DNA from: Fusicatenibacter_A intestinipullorum
Lineage (GTDB): Bacteria > Bacillota > Negativicutes > Acidaminococcales > Acidaminococcaceae
Direction of reading: 5' to 3'
DNA length: 64,000 nucleotides
Assembly: GCA_019117495.1 (NCBI GenBank)
Contig: DWZP01000028.1
Location: 1 to 64,000, forward strand
Below, piece after piece: positions 32,183-40,248 of this stretch. Made by a program: the position numbers and the translations under genes. The notes under the pieces are model-generated. The model was not told the origin of the DNA, made no database searches, and was given only the letters and a program-made list of their open reading frames with translations. Position 1 is the first letter of the stretch, and each line of letters begins with the position of its first letter.

Positions 32183-32740
32183 TTACGCGCGGGAAATGTA
32201 TTCACCGGTACGGGTATCAATGTTGAGTACGTCGCCTTCGTTAATGAACAGAGGTACTTTAACAACATAGCCGGTGTCCATGGTTGCGGGTTTGCTGCCG
32301 CCGGTAGCCGTATCGCCGCGGATGCCCGGGTCGGTTTTAACAACAGTCAGTTCAACGGTGTTCGGCAGGTCAACGCCGATAACGCGGCCGTTGTAAATCA
32401 TGATTTTGGCATCCATGTTTTCTTTAAGGAAGTTGATGGCATTGCCAAGCTGTTCTTTGGTAAGTTCGGACTGTTCGTAGGTTTCGTTGTCCATAAATAC
32501 ATAGTTGCCGTCGGATTCATACAGATACTGCATTGCGCGGCGGTCGATATGTGCTTTCGGCAGACGTTCGCCTGCGTTGAAGGTGCGTTCTACAACGGCA
32601 CCGGTGCACATGTTGCGCATTTTAGCACGTACAAAAGCTGCGCCTTTGCCCGGTTTTACATGCTGGAATTCTACAACCTGCCATGCGTCGCCATCGATGG
32701 TAACAGTTACGTTGGTTTTAAATTCGTTGGTTGAAATCAT
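32183..32740 (-). CDS. efp: Elongation factor P
   Basis: EF-P relieves ribosome stalling at proline runs. The 185-residue protein has the KOW-like N-domain with VEFQHVKPGKGAAFVRAKMRN (modified lysine loop PGKGAA, about residues 30-35) and C-terminal OB domains ending TGEYISRA. It is preceded by AGGAGG and lies 25 bases after the Xaa-Pro peptidase gene, an order common in Firmicutes. Confidence 0.97.
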   Translation of the reverse strand: MISTNEFKTNVTVTIDGDAWQVVEFQHVKPGKGAAFVRAKMRNMCTGAVVERTFNAGERLPKAHIDRRAMQYLYESDGNYVFMDNETYEQSELTKEQLGNAINFLKENMDAKIMIYNGRVIGVDLPNTVELTVVKTDPGIRGDTATGGSKPATMDTGYVVKVPLFINEGDVLNIDTRTGEYISRA

Positions 32741-32765
32741 AAATGCTCCTCCTGTTTATTTAAAA

Positions 32766-33830
32766 TTAAACAATTTCCATCAGTTGCTTTTTAACGCCGC
32801 ACAGCACTTTAGCGCCGTCATCCGTCAATACAACCGTGTCTTCGATACGTACACCGCCCTTGCCGGGAATGTAAATACCTGGTTCTATGCTGAATGTCAT
32901 GCCGGGCTCCAGCACAACATCAGTACCGCGTTTGTTGATATTGGGCATTTCGTGAATTTCAAGGCCCACGCCGTGCCCCAGCCCGTGCACGTAGTTTTCG
33001 CCGTAGCCGCGCGAGGTAATGTATTCTCTTACAATCGCGTCAAGCTCCGCGCCCGTCATGCCGGGCTTTGCGCTTTTTAAACCGCGCCACTGGGCTTCTT
33101 CAACTATGGTGTAAATTTCCTTGTGCCACGAATTGGCCATGCCGAGCACAACCGTTCTTGTCATGTCGGAATGGTAACCGTCGTACACAGCGCCAAAGTC
33201 GAAGGTAATAAAATCGCCTATTTCAATCTGTTTATCGCTTGCCATGCCGTGCGGCAGAGCGCTGCGCGCGCCGGAGGCGATAATCGTATCAAACGAAGGT
33301 TTTTCGCTGCCCATACTGCTCATGTAGTATTCAAGCCTTGCAGCCAGTGCTTTTTCCGTCATGCCGGGTTTAATTTCCGGCAGCAGTTTTAAAAACGCCT
33401 GGTCAGCAATTTTAAAGGCTTTCCACATCAGGTTCAGTTCGCGTTCGTCTTTAACCATGCGCAGATACTTTAAATCAATGTTTAAAAGTTCTTTGCCGCT
33501 TACTGCCTCTTTAAGGCTCTGGTAATCGTTATAGCTGTAAGCCGCGCCGTCAAAACCTATTTTGGTATGCGCTTTGGCAAAATCCGCCGCTGCCTGCCAG
33601 ATATCGCCGGTGTAGGTAAATACACGGCAGTAATGCTGCACTTCGCCTTCTGCCTGCGTGGTGTAGCGCCCATCGGTTATTAAAACCGTGCTTTTGGCGT
33701 CAACATAAAGCAGGCTGCTGTCGCCGCGGAAGCCTGACAGATAGCGGATTGTCGGTATATCCTTCACAATAACGCAGTCAAGCCCGTTTTTGGCCATCAG
33801 GCTTAAAAACCTGCCCAAACGCTGCATCAT
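32766..33830 (-). CDS. Xaa-Pro aminopeptidase (M24 family)
   Basis: This metallopeptidase of about 354 residues removes N-terminal residues before proline. The creatinase-type N-domain includes YLSGFRGDSSLL. The M24 metal ligands appear in order: FDFGAVYDGYHSDMTRTVV (two Asp), GLGHGVGLEIHE (His), EPGMTFSIEPGIYIPGKGGVRIEDTVVL (two Glu). The start is ATG 33830 after GGTGGAG; a GTG two codons earlier overlaps that ribosome site. It is upstream of efp in the same direction. Confidence 0.95.
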   Translation of the reverse strand: MMQRLGRFLSLMAKNGLDCVIVKDIPTIRYLSGFRGDSSLLYVDAKSTVLITDGRYTTQAEGEVQHYCRVFTYTGDIWQAAADFAKAHTKIGFDGAAYSYNDYQSLKEAVSGKELLNIDLKYLRMVKDERELNLMWKAFKIADQAFLKLLPEIKPGMTEKALAARLEYYMSSMGSEKPSFDTIIASGARSALPHGMASDKQIEIGDFITFDFGAVYDGYHSDMTRTVVLGMANSWHKEIYTIVEEAQWRGLKSAKPGMTGAELDAIVREYITSRGYGENYVHGLGHGVGLEIHEMPNINKRGTDVVLEPGMTFSIEPGIYIPGKGGVRIEDTVVLTDDGAKVLCGVKKQLMEIV

Positions 33831-33901
33831 TTCCACTCCACCAGTCTTTCCTAAACAATAATACCATTATATTTTATCATAAATACTGCCTGCTGTCACT
33901 A

Positions 33902-34126
33902 TTAAACCGGCTCGCCTTCCAGAATTTCTACCGTAAAGGGCATGTTTTCAATTATTTCCATTACATCGTTGTAGGTATCGGGCGTGCCCAAAAGTTTAAC
34001 CACGCCTTCACGCGGGTCCTCGGTTGTAACAAGCGCCAGGTGTTCGTAGCCTTCCATAATCCAGTTTACATCGGCAATGCGTTCCGGCGCCACGCGCAGA
34101 TAGATAATACTTCGGTCGTCGCTCAT
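33902..34126 (-). CDS. DUF4911 domain protein
   Basis: The short protein of about 74 residues (MSDDRSIIYLRVAPERIADV at the N-terminus, later EDPREGVVKLLGTPD and VMEIIENMPFTVEIL) matches what I know as DUF4911, a small alpha/beta protein next to the U32 peptidase in Firmicutes. The function is unknown. The start ATG 34126 overlaps the U32 stop (ATGA) and has CGGAGG upstream; a longer frame inside the U32 gene is unlikely. Confidence 0.85.
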   Translation of the reverse strand: MSDDRSIIYLRVAPERIADVNWIMEGYEHLALVTTEDPREGVVKLLGTPDTYNDVMEIIENMPFTVEILEGEPV

Positions 34127-35355
34127 ATAATTTTCCTCCGCAGCAGCGAATCGGGCAGAAGCTCCGCAGCGCATTCAATCCAAAAGTGCTGGCGTGCGTG
34201 CGGCGCACATTCGATGGGCGTGCCTTCTTCGTCCTGCATATTTTTAAGTTCCAGCGGCATTAAGGTGCCGTCCGTCATTAAAAGTTCCAGCTTTTCGCCG
34301 TTTTTTACGTTGTTGCGCTGTTCAATCAGCGCTTTTTTATTTGCTTTATCGTAGCTTAAAACAATGCCCACAAAATCGTGCGTCTGTTCGTAGCTGCTGG
34401 TGGTATAAACCTGCGCATCCGCGCCGGGCGTGCCAAAGGCAAAGCCTTCGGTATAAGGGCGGTGCGATACCTTGTTCAGTTCTTCAATCCACTCAGGCAG
34501 CACTTTGTAGCCTTCCGGGTCTTTCATGTAAGCGTCAATTGCCTTGCGGTACACGCTGGCCACGGTTGCCACATAATGCACGCTTTTCATGCGGCCTTCA
34601 ATTTTTAAGCTGCAAATGCCTGCTTTAACAAGCTGCGGTATGCGCGCAATAAGGCATAAATCCTTGCTGTTCATTACATAGGTGCCGTGCGCGTCTTCTT
34701 CAATATCGTAGCTTTCGCCGGGGCGATTCTTTTCGTGCAGGGTGTATTCCCAGCGGCAGGCCTGCGCACATGCGCCACGGTTGCCGTCGCGCCCCGTAAG
34801 GTAGCTGCTTAAAAGGCAGCGGCCGCTGTAAGATATGCACATTGCGCCGTGTACAAAGGCTTCCAGTTCCACAGTGGTTTTAGCGCCGATTTGTGCAATT
34901 TCTTCCAGCGAAAGTTCTCGCGCCAGCACTACGCGTTCCGCGCCCAAATCATGCCACGCCTGCACGCTTGCCCAGTTGGTGGTGTTGGCCTGCGTGCTTA
35001 CGTGCAGCGGCATGCCGGGCACAACGCGCCGCGCCGTCTGCCATACGCCAAGGTCGCTTATCAAAAGCGCGTCAGCACCGGCTTTTTGCAGTGCCAGCAG
35101 GTATTCCGGCAGTTTTTCAATATCGCTGTTATGCGCAAAAATGTTTACGGTTACATAAACTTTTTTGCCTAAAGAATGGGCAAAGTCTGCCGCTTCTTTA
35201 ATTTCGTCAATTTCAAAATTATTGGCAAAAGCGCGCAGGCCAAACATTTTGCCGCCCAGGTAAACGGCATCCGCACCGTAGCGCAGCGCCATTTTGCACT
35301 TTTCCATATTTCCTGCCGGCGCCAAAAGCTCCGGCTTAACAATTTGTCTTGTCAT
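34123..35355 (-). CDS. Peptidase U32 family protein (TrhP/RlhA-like)
   Basis: The 410-residue U32 protein has ELLAPAGNMEKCKMALRYGADAVYLGG at the N-terminus, VFVHGAMCIS-like AFVHGAMCISYSGRC (about 170-184), and a cysteine set RGACAQACRWEY (about 193-204) plus CSLKIEGRMKS. Members of this family in other bacteria are needed for hydroxylation of tRNA or rRNA bases rather than for proteolysis, so an RNA-modification role is likely. It follows mltG after about 9 bases. Confidence 0.92.
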   Translation of the reverse strand: MTRQIVKPELLAPAGNMEKCKMALRYGADAVYLGGKMFGLRAFANNFEIDEIKEAADFAHSLGKKVYVTVNIFAHNSDIEKLPEYLLALQKAGADALLISDLGVWQTARRVVPGMPLHVSTQANTTNWASVQAWHDLGAERVVLARELSLEEIAQIGAKTTVELEAFVHGAMCISYSGRCLLSSYLTGRDGNRGACAQACRWEYTLHEKNRPGESYDIEEDAHGTYVMNSKDLCLIARIPQLVKAGICSLKIEGRMKSVHYVATVASVYRKAIDAYMKDPEGYKVLPEWIEELNKVSHRPYTEGFAFGTPGADAQVYTTSSYEQTHDFVGIVLSYDKANKKALIEQRNNVKNGEKLELLMTDGTLMPLELKNMQDEEGTPIECAPHARQHFWIECAAELLPDSLLRRKII

Positions 35356-35364
35356 GTTCCTTCC

Positions 35365-36378
35365 TTACTGCGGGCCGTGAATATCTTCTATCGCCTGTAA
35401 ATGTTCTTCGTAAGTGCGCGTAAAACGATGGTGCCCGTCTTTTTCGGCCACAAAGTATAAATAATCCGTATTTTCCGGGTTCAGCACGGCTTTAATGGCG
35501 TCCATGCCGGGGCTGCCAACCGGTCCCGGCGGCAGGCCGGAGTTAACATACGTGTTGTACGGATTTTCAATGCGCGTATCGGCAATAGTGATTTCGGCCT
35601 TCTGTTCTCCGCCCAGTATATATTGAATGGTTGTATCCGACTGAATGGGCATGTAAATTTGCAAGCGGCGCAGAAAAACACCGGCAATGCGCGGCTGTTC
35701 TTCTTTAAAAACGGCTTCCAGCTCCACCATTGAAGCAATGGTTACTATATCGTGAATGGACATTTTGGTTTTTTCTGCCGCTTCGCCGATTTTTTCGTGG
35801 TTAATCTGCGTGTTAAACTCCTTAACCATCATGGCAAGCATGTCTTTTTCCGTCATGCTGTCATTAAACTGGTAGGTTGAAGGGAAAATAAAGCCTTCTG
35901 CCTTGTATTTTACATCGGCATTATTGGTTTCCATATATTTATACGGAGTGTAGTTGCGTGCGGCTTCTTTAAATTTTTCCGCATCGCCCAGCCCTTCCGC
36001 CGCCAGCTTGGCAGCTGTTTTTTCTACCGTGTAGCCTTCAGGCACGGTAAAGCTTACGGTTTTAACCTGCCCGCGCGCCAGAATATCTATAATTTCGCCG
36101 TTTGATTTTCCTGCTTCAATTTCGTAGCTTCCGGCCTGCAATTTGCCTTCCAGACCCATAAAACGCGCTTCCAGCCTGAAACTTTCAGGGCGTTTAATAA
36201 GTTTCTGCCTGTGCAGCATATTGGCAATGTCTGCTGCCGTCATGCCGTTTTCTACCGTAATAACGTAGGTTTTGCCGTCGGCTAAATCGGCATTGTTGCC
36301 CGTATAATTTAAAACCCAGTAAGATGCTACAAATATTACCAACAAAGTGCTCATAAAAAACGGTAATATTTTTCTCAT
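35365..36378 (-). CDS. mltG: Endolytic murein transglycosylase
   Basis: MltG cuts nascent glycan strands at the membrane and sets their length. The 337-residue protein has one N-terminal transmembrane helix (about 5-24), a LysM-like subdomain, and the YceG catalytic segment IASMVELEAVFKEEQPRIAGVFLRRLQ (catalytic Glu in the VELE stretch, about 215-220), then YNTYVNSGLPPGPVGSPG. It belongs to the conserved ruvX-DUF1292-mltG-U32 neighbourhood. Confidence 0.95.
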   Translation of the reverse strand: MRKILPFFMSTLLVIFVASYWVLNYTGNNADLADGKTYVITVENGMTAADIANMLHRQKLIKRPESFRLEARFMGLEGKLQAGSYEIEAGKSNGEIIDILARGQVKTVSFTVPEGYTVEKTAAKLAAEGLGDAEKFKEAARNYTPYKYMETNNADVKYKAEGFIFPSTYQFNDSMTEKDMLAMMVKEFNTQINHEKIGEAAEKTKMSIHDIVTIASMVELEAVFKEEQPRIAGVFLRRLQIYMPIQSDTTIQYILGGEQKAEITIADTRIENPYNTYVNSGLPPGPVGSPGMDAIKAVLNPENTDYLYFVAEKDGHHRFTRTYEEHLQAIEDIHGPQ

Positions 36379-36404
36379 GCTACGCCGCCCCTAAACATTC
36401 GTAC

Positions 36405-36433
36405 TTTAAAAATGCCGGACCAGAGGTCCGGCA
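36405..36433 (-). terminator. Terminator after the DUF1292 gene
   Basis: The stem GCCGGACC/GGTCCGGC with a 3-base loop is followed by ATTTTTAAAG on the reverse strand, just before mltG. Confidence 0.85.
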
Positions 36434-36442
36434 GGCAGTTTA

Positions 36443-36793
36443 TTATTCTTCGTCCCATTCGGCAACGAGTTTTTCGTAAGCCGCTTTAACTTCTTCAAAC
36501 TCCTCGTCGGTAGGCCCAAGATAAATTTCGTTGCCGTCTTCGTCAAAGTCAATGCGGGCAATGATTACATTGTCCTCGTCATTGTCTTCTTCATCATGGC
36601 AATGGCATTCTTCATCTTCGCAGCCGCAGTCGTCAGCGTCCAAAGCGGAAAGAACCGCAAAGCTCTTTTCACCAACGGGGATAACCATTTCCTCACGGAA
36701 ATACATTTCGTTGCCGTCCTCGTCGGTAATAACTACGATTTCTTCTTCGTCGATATGGTCATGCTCAAGCTCAAATTCTTTGTTATCGTCCAT
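36443..36793 (-). CDS. DUF1292 acidic protein (YrzB-like)
   Basis: The 116-residue, extremely acidic protein contains IVVITDEDGNEMYFREE and a second half IARIDFDEDGNEIYLGPTDEE typical of DUF1292, here in two copies. A middle segment CGCEDEECHCHDEED with four cysteines and histidines could bind metal and is an addition to the usual short family form. Function unknown. It has its own promoter and terminator. Confidence 0.9.
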   Translation of the reverse strand: MDDNKEFELEHDHIDEEEIVVITDEDGNEMYFREEMVIPVGEKSFAVLSALDADDCGCEDEECHCHDEEDNDEDNVIIARIDFDEDGNEIYLGPTDEEFEEVKAAYEKLVAEWDEE

Positions 36794-36833
36794 TTTGTAC
36801 CTCTTTCTTAAAGCATAAGTATAATTAGGTTTA

Positions 36834-36862
36834 TTTTATCGTATCATACCGCTAACTGTCAA
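36834..36862 (-). promoter_or_regulatory. Promoter of the DUF1292 gene
   Basis: Reverse strand: perfect -35 TTGACA (36857-36862), 17-bp spacer, -10 ATAAAA (36834-36839). It lies directly after the DUF2971 stop. Confidence 0.7.
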
Positions 36863-36884
36863 TAAAAGTATCTGTTAATTTTGC

Positions 36885-37721
36885 TTAGCTATAAGGTATT
36901 TGGGATTTTTGTATATTTACATTTCTAAAACCATTTGCAACTAAAAACATACTTAATGTGTCTCTATCACTATTATTTTTAGGTCCAACTACAATTTCAT
37001 TAATACTATCTGGCAAAAATGAAAACTCAAAATAAGAAATTATTTTTTCTCCATTTGTTCTAAATTTAGTATTCTCTAAATCTGTATTTTCTCCAGATAT
37101 AGCTTCTTTAGTTGTACTATTAAATAAAAGTAACGGCAAATATACTATTCTCCACTCAGCTTCTTCTCTAAAACCTTCATTTTTACTATAATAACTTAAA
37201 TTAAATATTCCACATAAATCATCAGGTCTAATTTCTGCCATAGAGTTTTTTCCTTCAATAATTTTCTTTAATATTTCTTTTATCTGATTTTTCAAATTAC
37301 TATCTGCATATATAACCTTATTTCCATAATATTTTTTTACATTACCAGCAAATCTAAATGGACCTCCTTTTTCTATATTTAATTTGTTAAAATCAACACT
37401 TATAGCAATCCCCTTACCGTCATCCCCGTAACTTCTCCATTGACTTAACAAATCTCCTTTTTCAGAAAAACACGAAATATATCCTGGTAATGTATTATAA
37501 ATATATGTCCACCATAACTCATCTGCCATTTTCTTATCAATTACATTATCTGTTAATAACTCTAAAATAACTTCGTCTACAGAAGCTCTAAATGCAGCTA
37601 ATTCTTCTTTATCATTAGTATATCTAGTATCGGATAACCAAAAGCATTTGTTTTTTATTATACTCATAAATGTCGAAATACTACAATAATGATATAATTT
37701 TTTAGGAAACTTATTATTCAT
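36885..37721 (-). CDS. DUF2971 family protein, likely accessory or defence-associated
   Basis: This 278-residue protein has LYHYCSISTFMSIIKNKCFWLSD at the N-terminus, TNDKEELAAFR, ISCFSEKGDLLSQWRSYGDDGKGIAISVDF (about 79-108) and a C-terminal EIVVGPKNNSDRD, which are the hallmarks of DUF2971. The biochemical role is unknown; the family is often found in variable regions and beside defence genes. No membrane segment or signal is visible. Codon use is strikingly AT-rich compared with all neighbours. It stands between the AsmA-like gene and DUF1292 within an otherwise conserved gene order, and it follows a terminator closely, so transfer is likely. Confidence 0.82.
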   Translation of the reverse strand: MNNKFPKKLYHYCSISTFMSIIKNKCFWLSDTRYTNDKEELAAFRASVDEVILELLTDNVIDKKMADELWWTYIYNTLPGYISCFSEKGDLLSQWRSYGDDGKGIAISVDFNKLNIEKGGPFRFAGNVKKYYGNKVIYADSNLKNQIKEILKKIIEGKNSMAEIRPDDLCGIFNLSYYSKNEGFREEAEWRIVYLPLLLFNSTTKEAISGENTDLENTKFRTNGEKIISYFEFSFLPDSINEIVVGPKNNSDRDTLSMFLVANGFRNVNIQKSQIPYS

Positions 37722-37737
37722 AAATAAACCCTCTATA

Positions 37738-37783
37738 AAAAATAGAGATGCTAACTAAACTTATAGCAAACATCTCCATTTTT
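37738..37783 (-). terminator. Terminator after the AsmA-like gene
   Basis: The stem AAATGGAGATG/CATCTCTATTT with a long loop is followed by TTTTATAG on the reverse strand. Its distal end is only about 17 bases from the DUF2971 start. Confidence 0.7.
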
Positions 37784-37791
37784 ATTAATTT

Positions 37792-39423
37792 TTATTTGCC
37801 GAAAAGTTTGCCGAGGCCTTGTTTTACTGCCCCGCCAACCTGCTGGCGCACGTTTTCGCGCACTTCTTCTTTGGTAGGAGCGGTAAAGCCTGATTCGCTC
37901 ATTTTATCAAAAGTAATTTTGCCATTGCTGTTCATTACGGCGTTAGAGGTAAAGCTGCCCAGCGGTGTGCCAATGGTAATGCCAGAGAATGTCATCTGCC
38001 CGTTTGCGCGGCTGAAATTGCCTGAAAGCGAGTTAAACGGAACGCCTGCAAAATTGCCGGGCGCAATAACAAACGTACCGCCCGCAACGGCGCTGTCTGC
38101 ACTGCCGGTGCCGCTGGCGTCTGCTTCAAAGCTCAGCGGTCCGCTGATTTGCGTTTCCGTTACCGCTGTGCTGTCCATGCCGCTGCCGGAAAGATGCAGC
38201 GCAAAGTTTTTGGTTGCTGCCTCTACCGTGCCGCTTACGCCCAAAGTACCGCTGTAAACATTGGCATAGGTCTTACTTAACGTTACCAGGCCGTTGGTAT
38301 AGTTGTAATTACCGTTAATGCCCGTTGCCACAAGCGGAGCAACTTCCAGCTTATCCATGGTAAAGCTGCCGTTAATTACAGGCGCGTCAATCGGGCCTGT
38401 TACCTTGCCGTTAATGTTAACACTGTCGGTAATGCCCATGCCGGGGCTTACAGCGTCCACGCGGAAGGAAGGCGCTGCTACGTTCAAATCATAAGTAGGC
38501 ATGCCCTGTTTCTGGAACAGGATTTTGCCGTCCATGTTAACGTCCTGACCTTCCACTTTGCCTTTAACGGCGGTAAACGAAGCTGCATTGTTGTCAATGG
38601 CAAAGCTGCCGCCGCCATCGGTAATGTTATAACCCAAAGCCTTGCCTGCCACGCCGCTCAGGCTGCCGTCAAGGTTAAGGTTCCACTGCGCATCGTGCAG
38701 CCCAGCTGCAAGTTTGGCGCCGTTAATAACGCCGCCGGTAATGCTCAGTTCGCCAAACGAAGGCAGAACTTTCATAAGCTCAGTAATTTGCAGGTTTTTA
38801 ACTTCGGCGCCGATTGTTACATCGTCATAAACCTTGTCAATGCTGCCAATTAAATCAGCATCGCCGTTTTTGCCCTGCAAAGTAAATTTAATATCCGGGA
38901 ACTCTTTTAAATTAGCCTGCATTTCCACGTTGCTGAAATCAAGCTTCTGCCCGTTCATGTCAAGCGCCAGAGCGCCGTCGGTAATTTCCACCATGCCGCG
39001 GAACTCTGTCGGCGTTTCATCATCCTTATCGGAAAAATTGATGTAGTTAATAATGTCAAGCCCGTCTTTATCGGTGTAATTAACCGCAAACTGCGGCTTT
39101 TCGATAGAGATGCTGTTAATGGAATTAATACCGAAAGAACCTTTAAGAATATCAAAAAGGTTGGCGGAAACATTCATTTCCGGTACTTCGGCCAGTTTTT
39201 TGCCGTCAGGCGCAGTCCACACTACGTTTTCAAACACAACATTGCCCGATACACTGGCGCTGAAATGCCCTATTTGCAGCTTGCCCTGCAGCACCGTCTG
39301 CCGGTCAGCCATTTCGTTTACAAAGCCCGCGGCTTTATTGCCTGCCACATGCACCGCCAGCGTGCCGAGAATTATCAGCACCGCTATTACGCCGCCGGCT
39401 ATTTTATGTTTTCTCTGTAACAT
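37792..39423 (-). CDS. AsmA/TamB-like envelope protein
   Basis: This protein of about 543 residues has one N-terminal membrane anchor (KIAGGVIAVLIILGTLAVHVAG, about 7-28) and a long beta-rich body with recurring 'xGxxxxxxxxx' strand pairs (LQIGHFSASVSGNVVFENVVW; ALALDMNGQKLDFSNV; PVINGSFTMDKLEVAPL). AsmA-like proteins bridge the inner and outer membranes of diderms and help with lipid transport or outer-membrane assembly. Its presence in a Firmicute-type gene order supports the Negativicutes assignment. The start is ATG 39423 with GGGGTGA before it; a GTG three codons earlier is possible. It follows ruvX. Confidence 0.82.
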   Translation of the reverse strand: MLQRKHKIAGGVIAVLIILGTLAVHVAGNKAAGFVNEMADRQTVLQGKLQIGHFSASVSGNVVFENVVWTAPDGKKLAEVPEMNVSANLFDILKGSFGINSINSISIEKPQFAVNYTDKDGLDIINYINFSDKDDETPTEFRGMVEITDGALALDMNGQKLDFSNVEMQANLKEFPDIKFTLQGKNGDADLIGSIDKVYDDVTIGAEVKNLQITELMKVLPSFGELSITGGVINGAKLAAGLHDAQWNLNLDGSLSGVAGKALGYNITDGGGSFAIDNNAASFTAVKGKVEGQDVNMDGKILFQKQGMPTYDLNVAAPSFRVDAVSPGMGITDSVNINGKVTGPIDAPVINGSFTMDKLEVAPLVATGINGNYNYTNGLVTLSKTYANVYSGTLGVSGTVEAATKNFALHLSGSGMDSTAVTETQISGPLSFEADASGTGSADSAVAGGTFVIAPGNFAGVPFNSLSGNFSRANGQMTFSGITIGTPLGSFTSNAVMNSNGKITFDKMSESGFTAPTKEEVRENVRQQVGGAVKQGLGKLFGK

Positions 39424-39447
39424 TAAAATCACCCCGCTGCCGTTTGT

Positions 39448-39864
39448 TTAACGCCGGCTGTCCAAATAGTTCTGCAAAATAACCACAGCCGCCATCATGT
39501 CAATAATTTTACGGCGTTTTTTGCGCTTCATATCCGCGTCTATCAGCACATTTTCCGCCGCTACTGTCGAAAGCCTTTCATCCCACAGCACAACTTTAAT
39601 GCCTTCAAATCGTTTTTTCAGTTCTTCGGCAAAAGCCTCGCTCACGTGTGCGCGTTCGCCTATTGTGCCATTCATATTTTTAGGGTAGCCCAAAACAACC
39701 GTATCCACTTCATGCTCTTTAATCAGCTCACCTATGCGCTCAAAATCGCGTTCTTCCGTTGTGCGGCGTATGGTTTCCACGCCGCCGGCAATCATGCCCA
39801 ATAAATCGCTCGTTGCCACGCCTATTGTGCGCGTACCGATATCAAGCCCCATGCTTCTTTTCAT
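39448..39864 (-). CDS. ruvX: Holliday junction resolvase-like RuvX (YqgF)
   Basis: The 138-residue RNase H-fold protein has MGLDIGTRTIGVATSD at the N-terminus (catalytic Asp8), VVLGYPKNMNGTIGERA in the middle and LWDERLSTVAAE (second acidic residue) with IDMMAAVVILQNYLD at the end. YqgF proteins take part in pre-16S rRNA 5' end maturation and/or junction resolution. It lies 9 bases after ireB. Confidence 0.96.
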   Translation of the reverse strand: MKRSMGLDIGTRTIGVATSDLLGMIAGGVETIRRTTEERDFERIGELIKEHEVDTVVLGYPKNMNGTIGERAHVSEAFAEELKKRFEGIKVVLWDERLSTVAAENVLIDADMKRKKRRKIIDMMAAVVILQNYLDSRR

Positions 39865-39873
39865 AGCGCCGCC

Positions 39874-40134
39874 CTACTTTTTAGCCGATGCGGAAAGATA
39901 ACTTTTTACAAGCTCTTCCAAAAGCTCATAGCGTTCAAAACGGCGCAGCTTGGTGCGCGAATCTTTATGGCTGGTAATGTAAGTGGGGTCGCCGCTTAAA
40001 AGATAGCCCACAAGCTGGTCTACCGGGTTGTAGCCTTTTTCCTCCAGCGCGGCATAAACCTCGCGGATAGTCTGGGCTACGTCTTTTTTATCTTCAGTGC
40101 GTTTAAACATCATGGTTTCGCTTGAAATGCTCAT
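39874..40134 (-). CDS. ireB: IreB family regulatory phosphoprotein (DUF965)
   Basis: The 86-residue protein matches the IreB/YrzL family: MMFKRTEDKKDVAQTIREVY, ALEEKGYNPVDQLVGYLLSGDPTYITSHKDSR broken at the usual points, and RFERYELLEELVKSYL. In Enterococcus IreB is phosphorylated on N-terminal threonines by the kinase IreK. It sits between alaS and ruvX, the standard order. Confidence 0.95.
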   Translation of the reverse strand: MSISSETMMFKRTEDKKDVAQTIREVYAALEEKGYNPVDQLVGYLLSGDPTYITSHKDSRTKLRRFERYELLEELVKSYLSASAKK

Positions 40135-40199
40135 AACTATTCCTCCTTTAAAAATAAAAAGGCTTTTTATTTATTTTAACATACCTTAACGCAAAATAA

Positions 40200-40234
40200 T
40201 AGAAAGAAACGGCTGAGCTTTAAACCCAGCCGTT
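40200..40234 (-). terminator. Terminator after alaS
   Basis: The stem AACGGCTGGG/CTCAGCCGTT-like (AACGGCTG/CAGCCGTT core) is followed by TCTTTCTATT on the reverse strand. Confidence 0.8.
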
Positions 40235-40248
40235 ACTATTTTGTGAAA

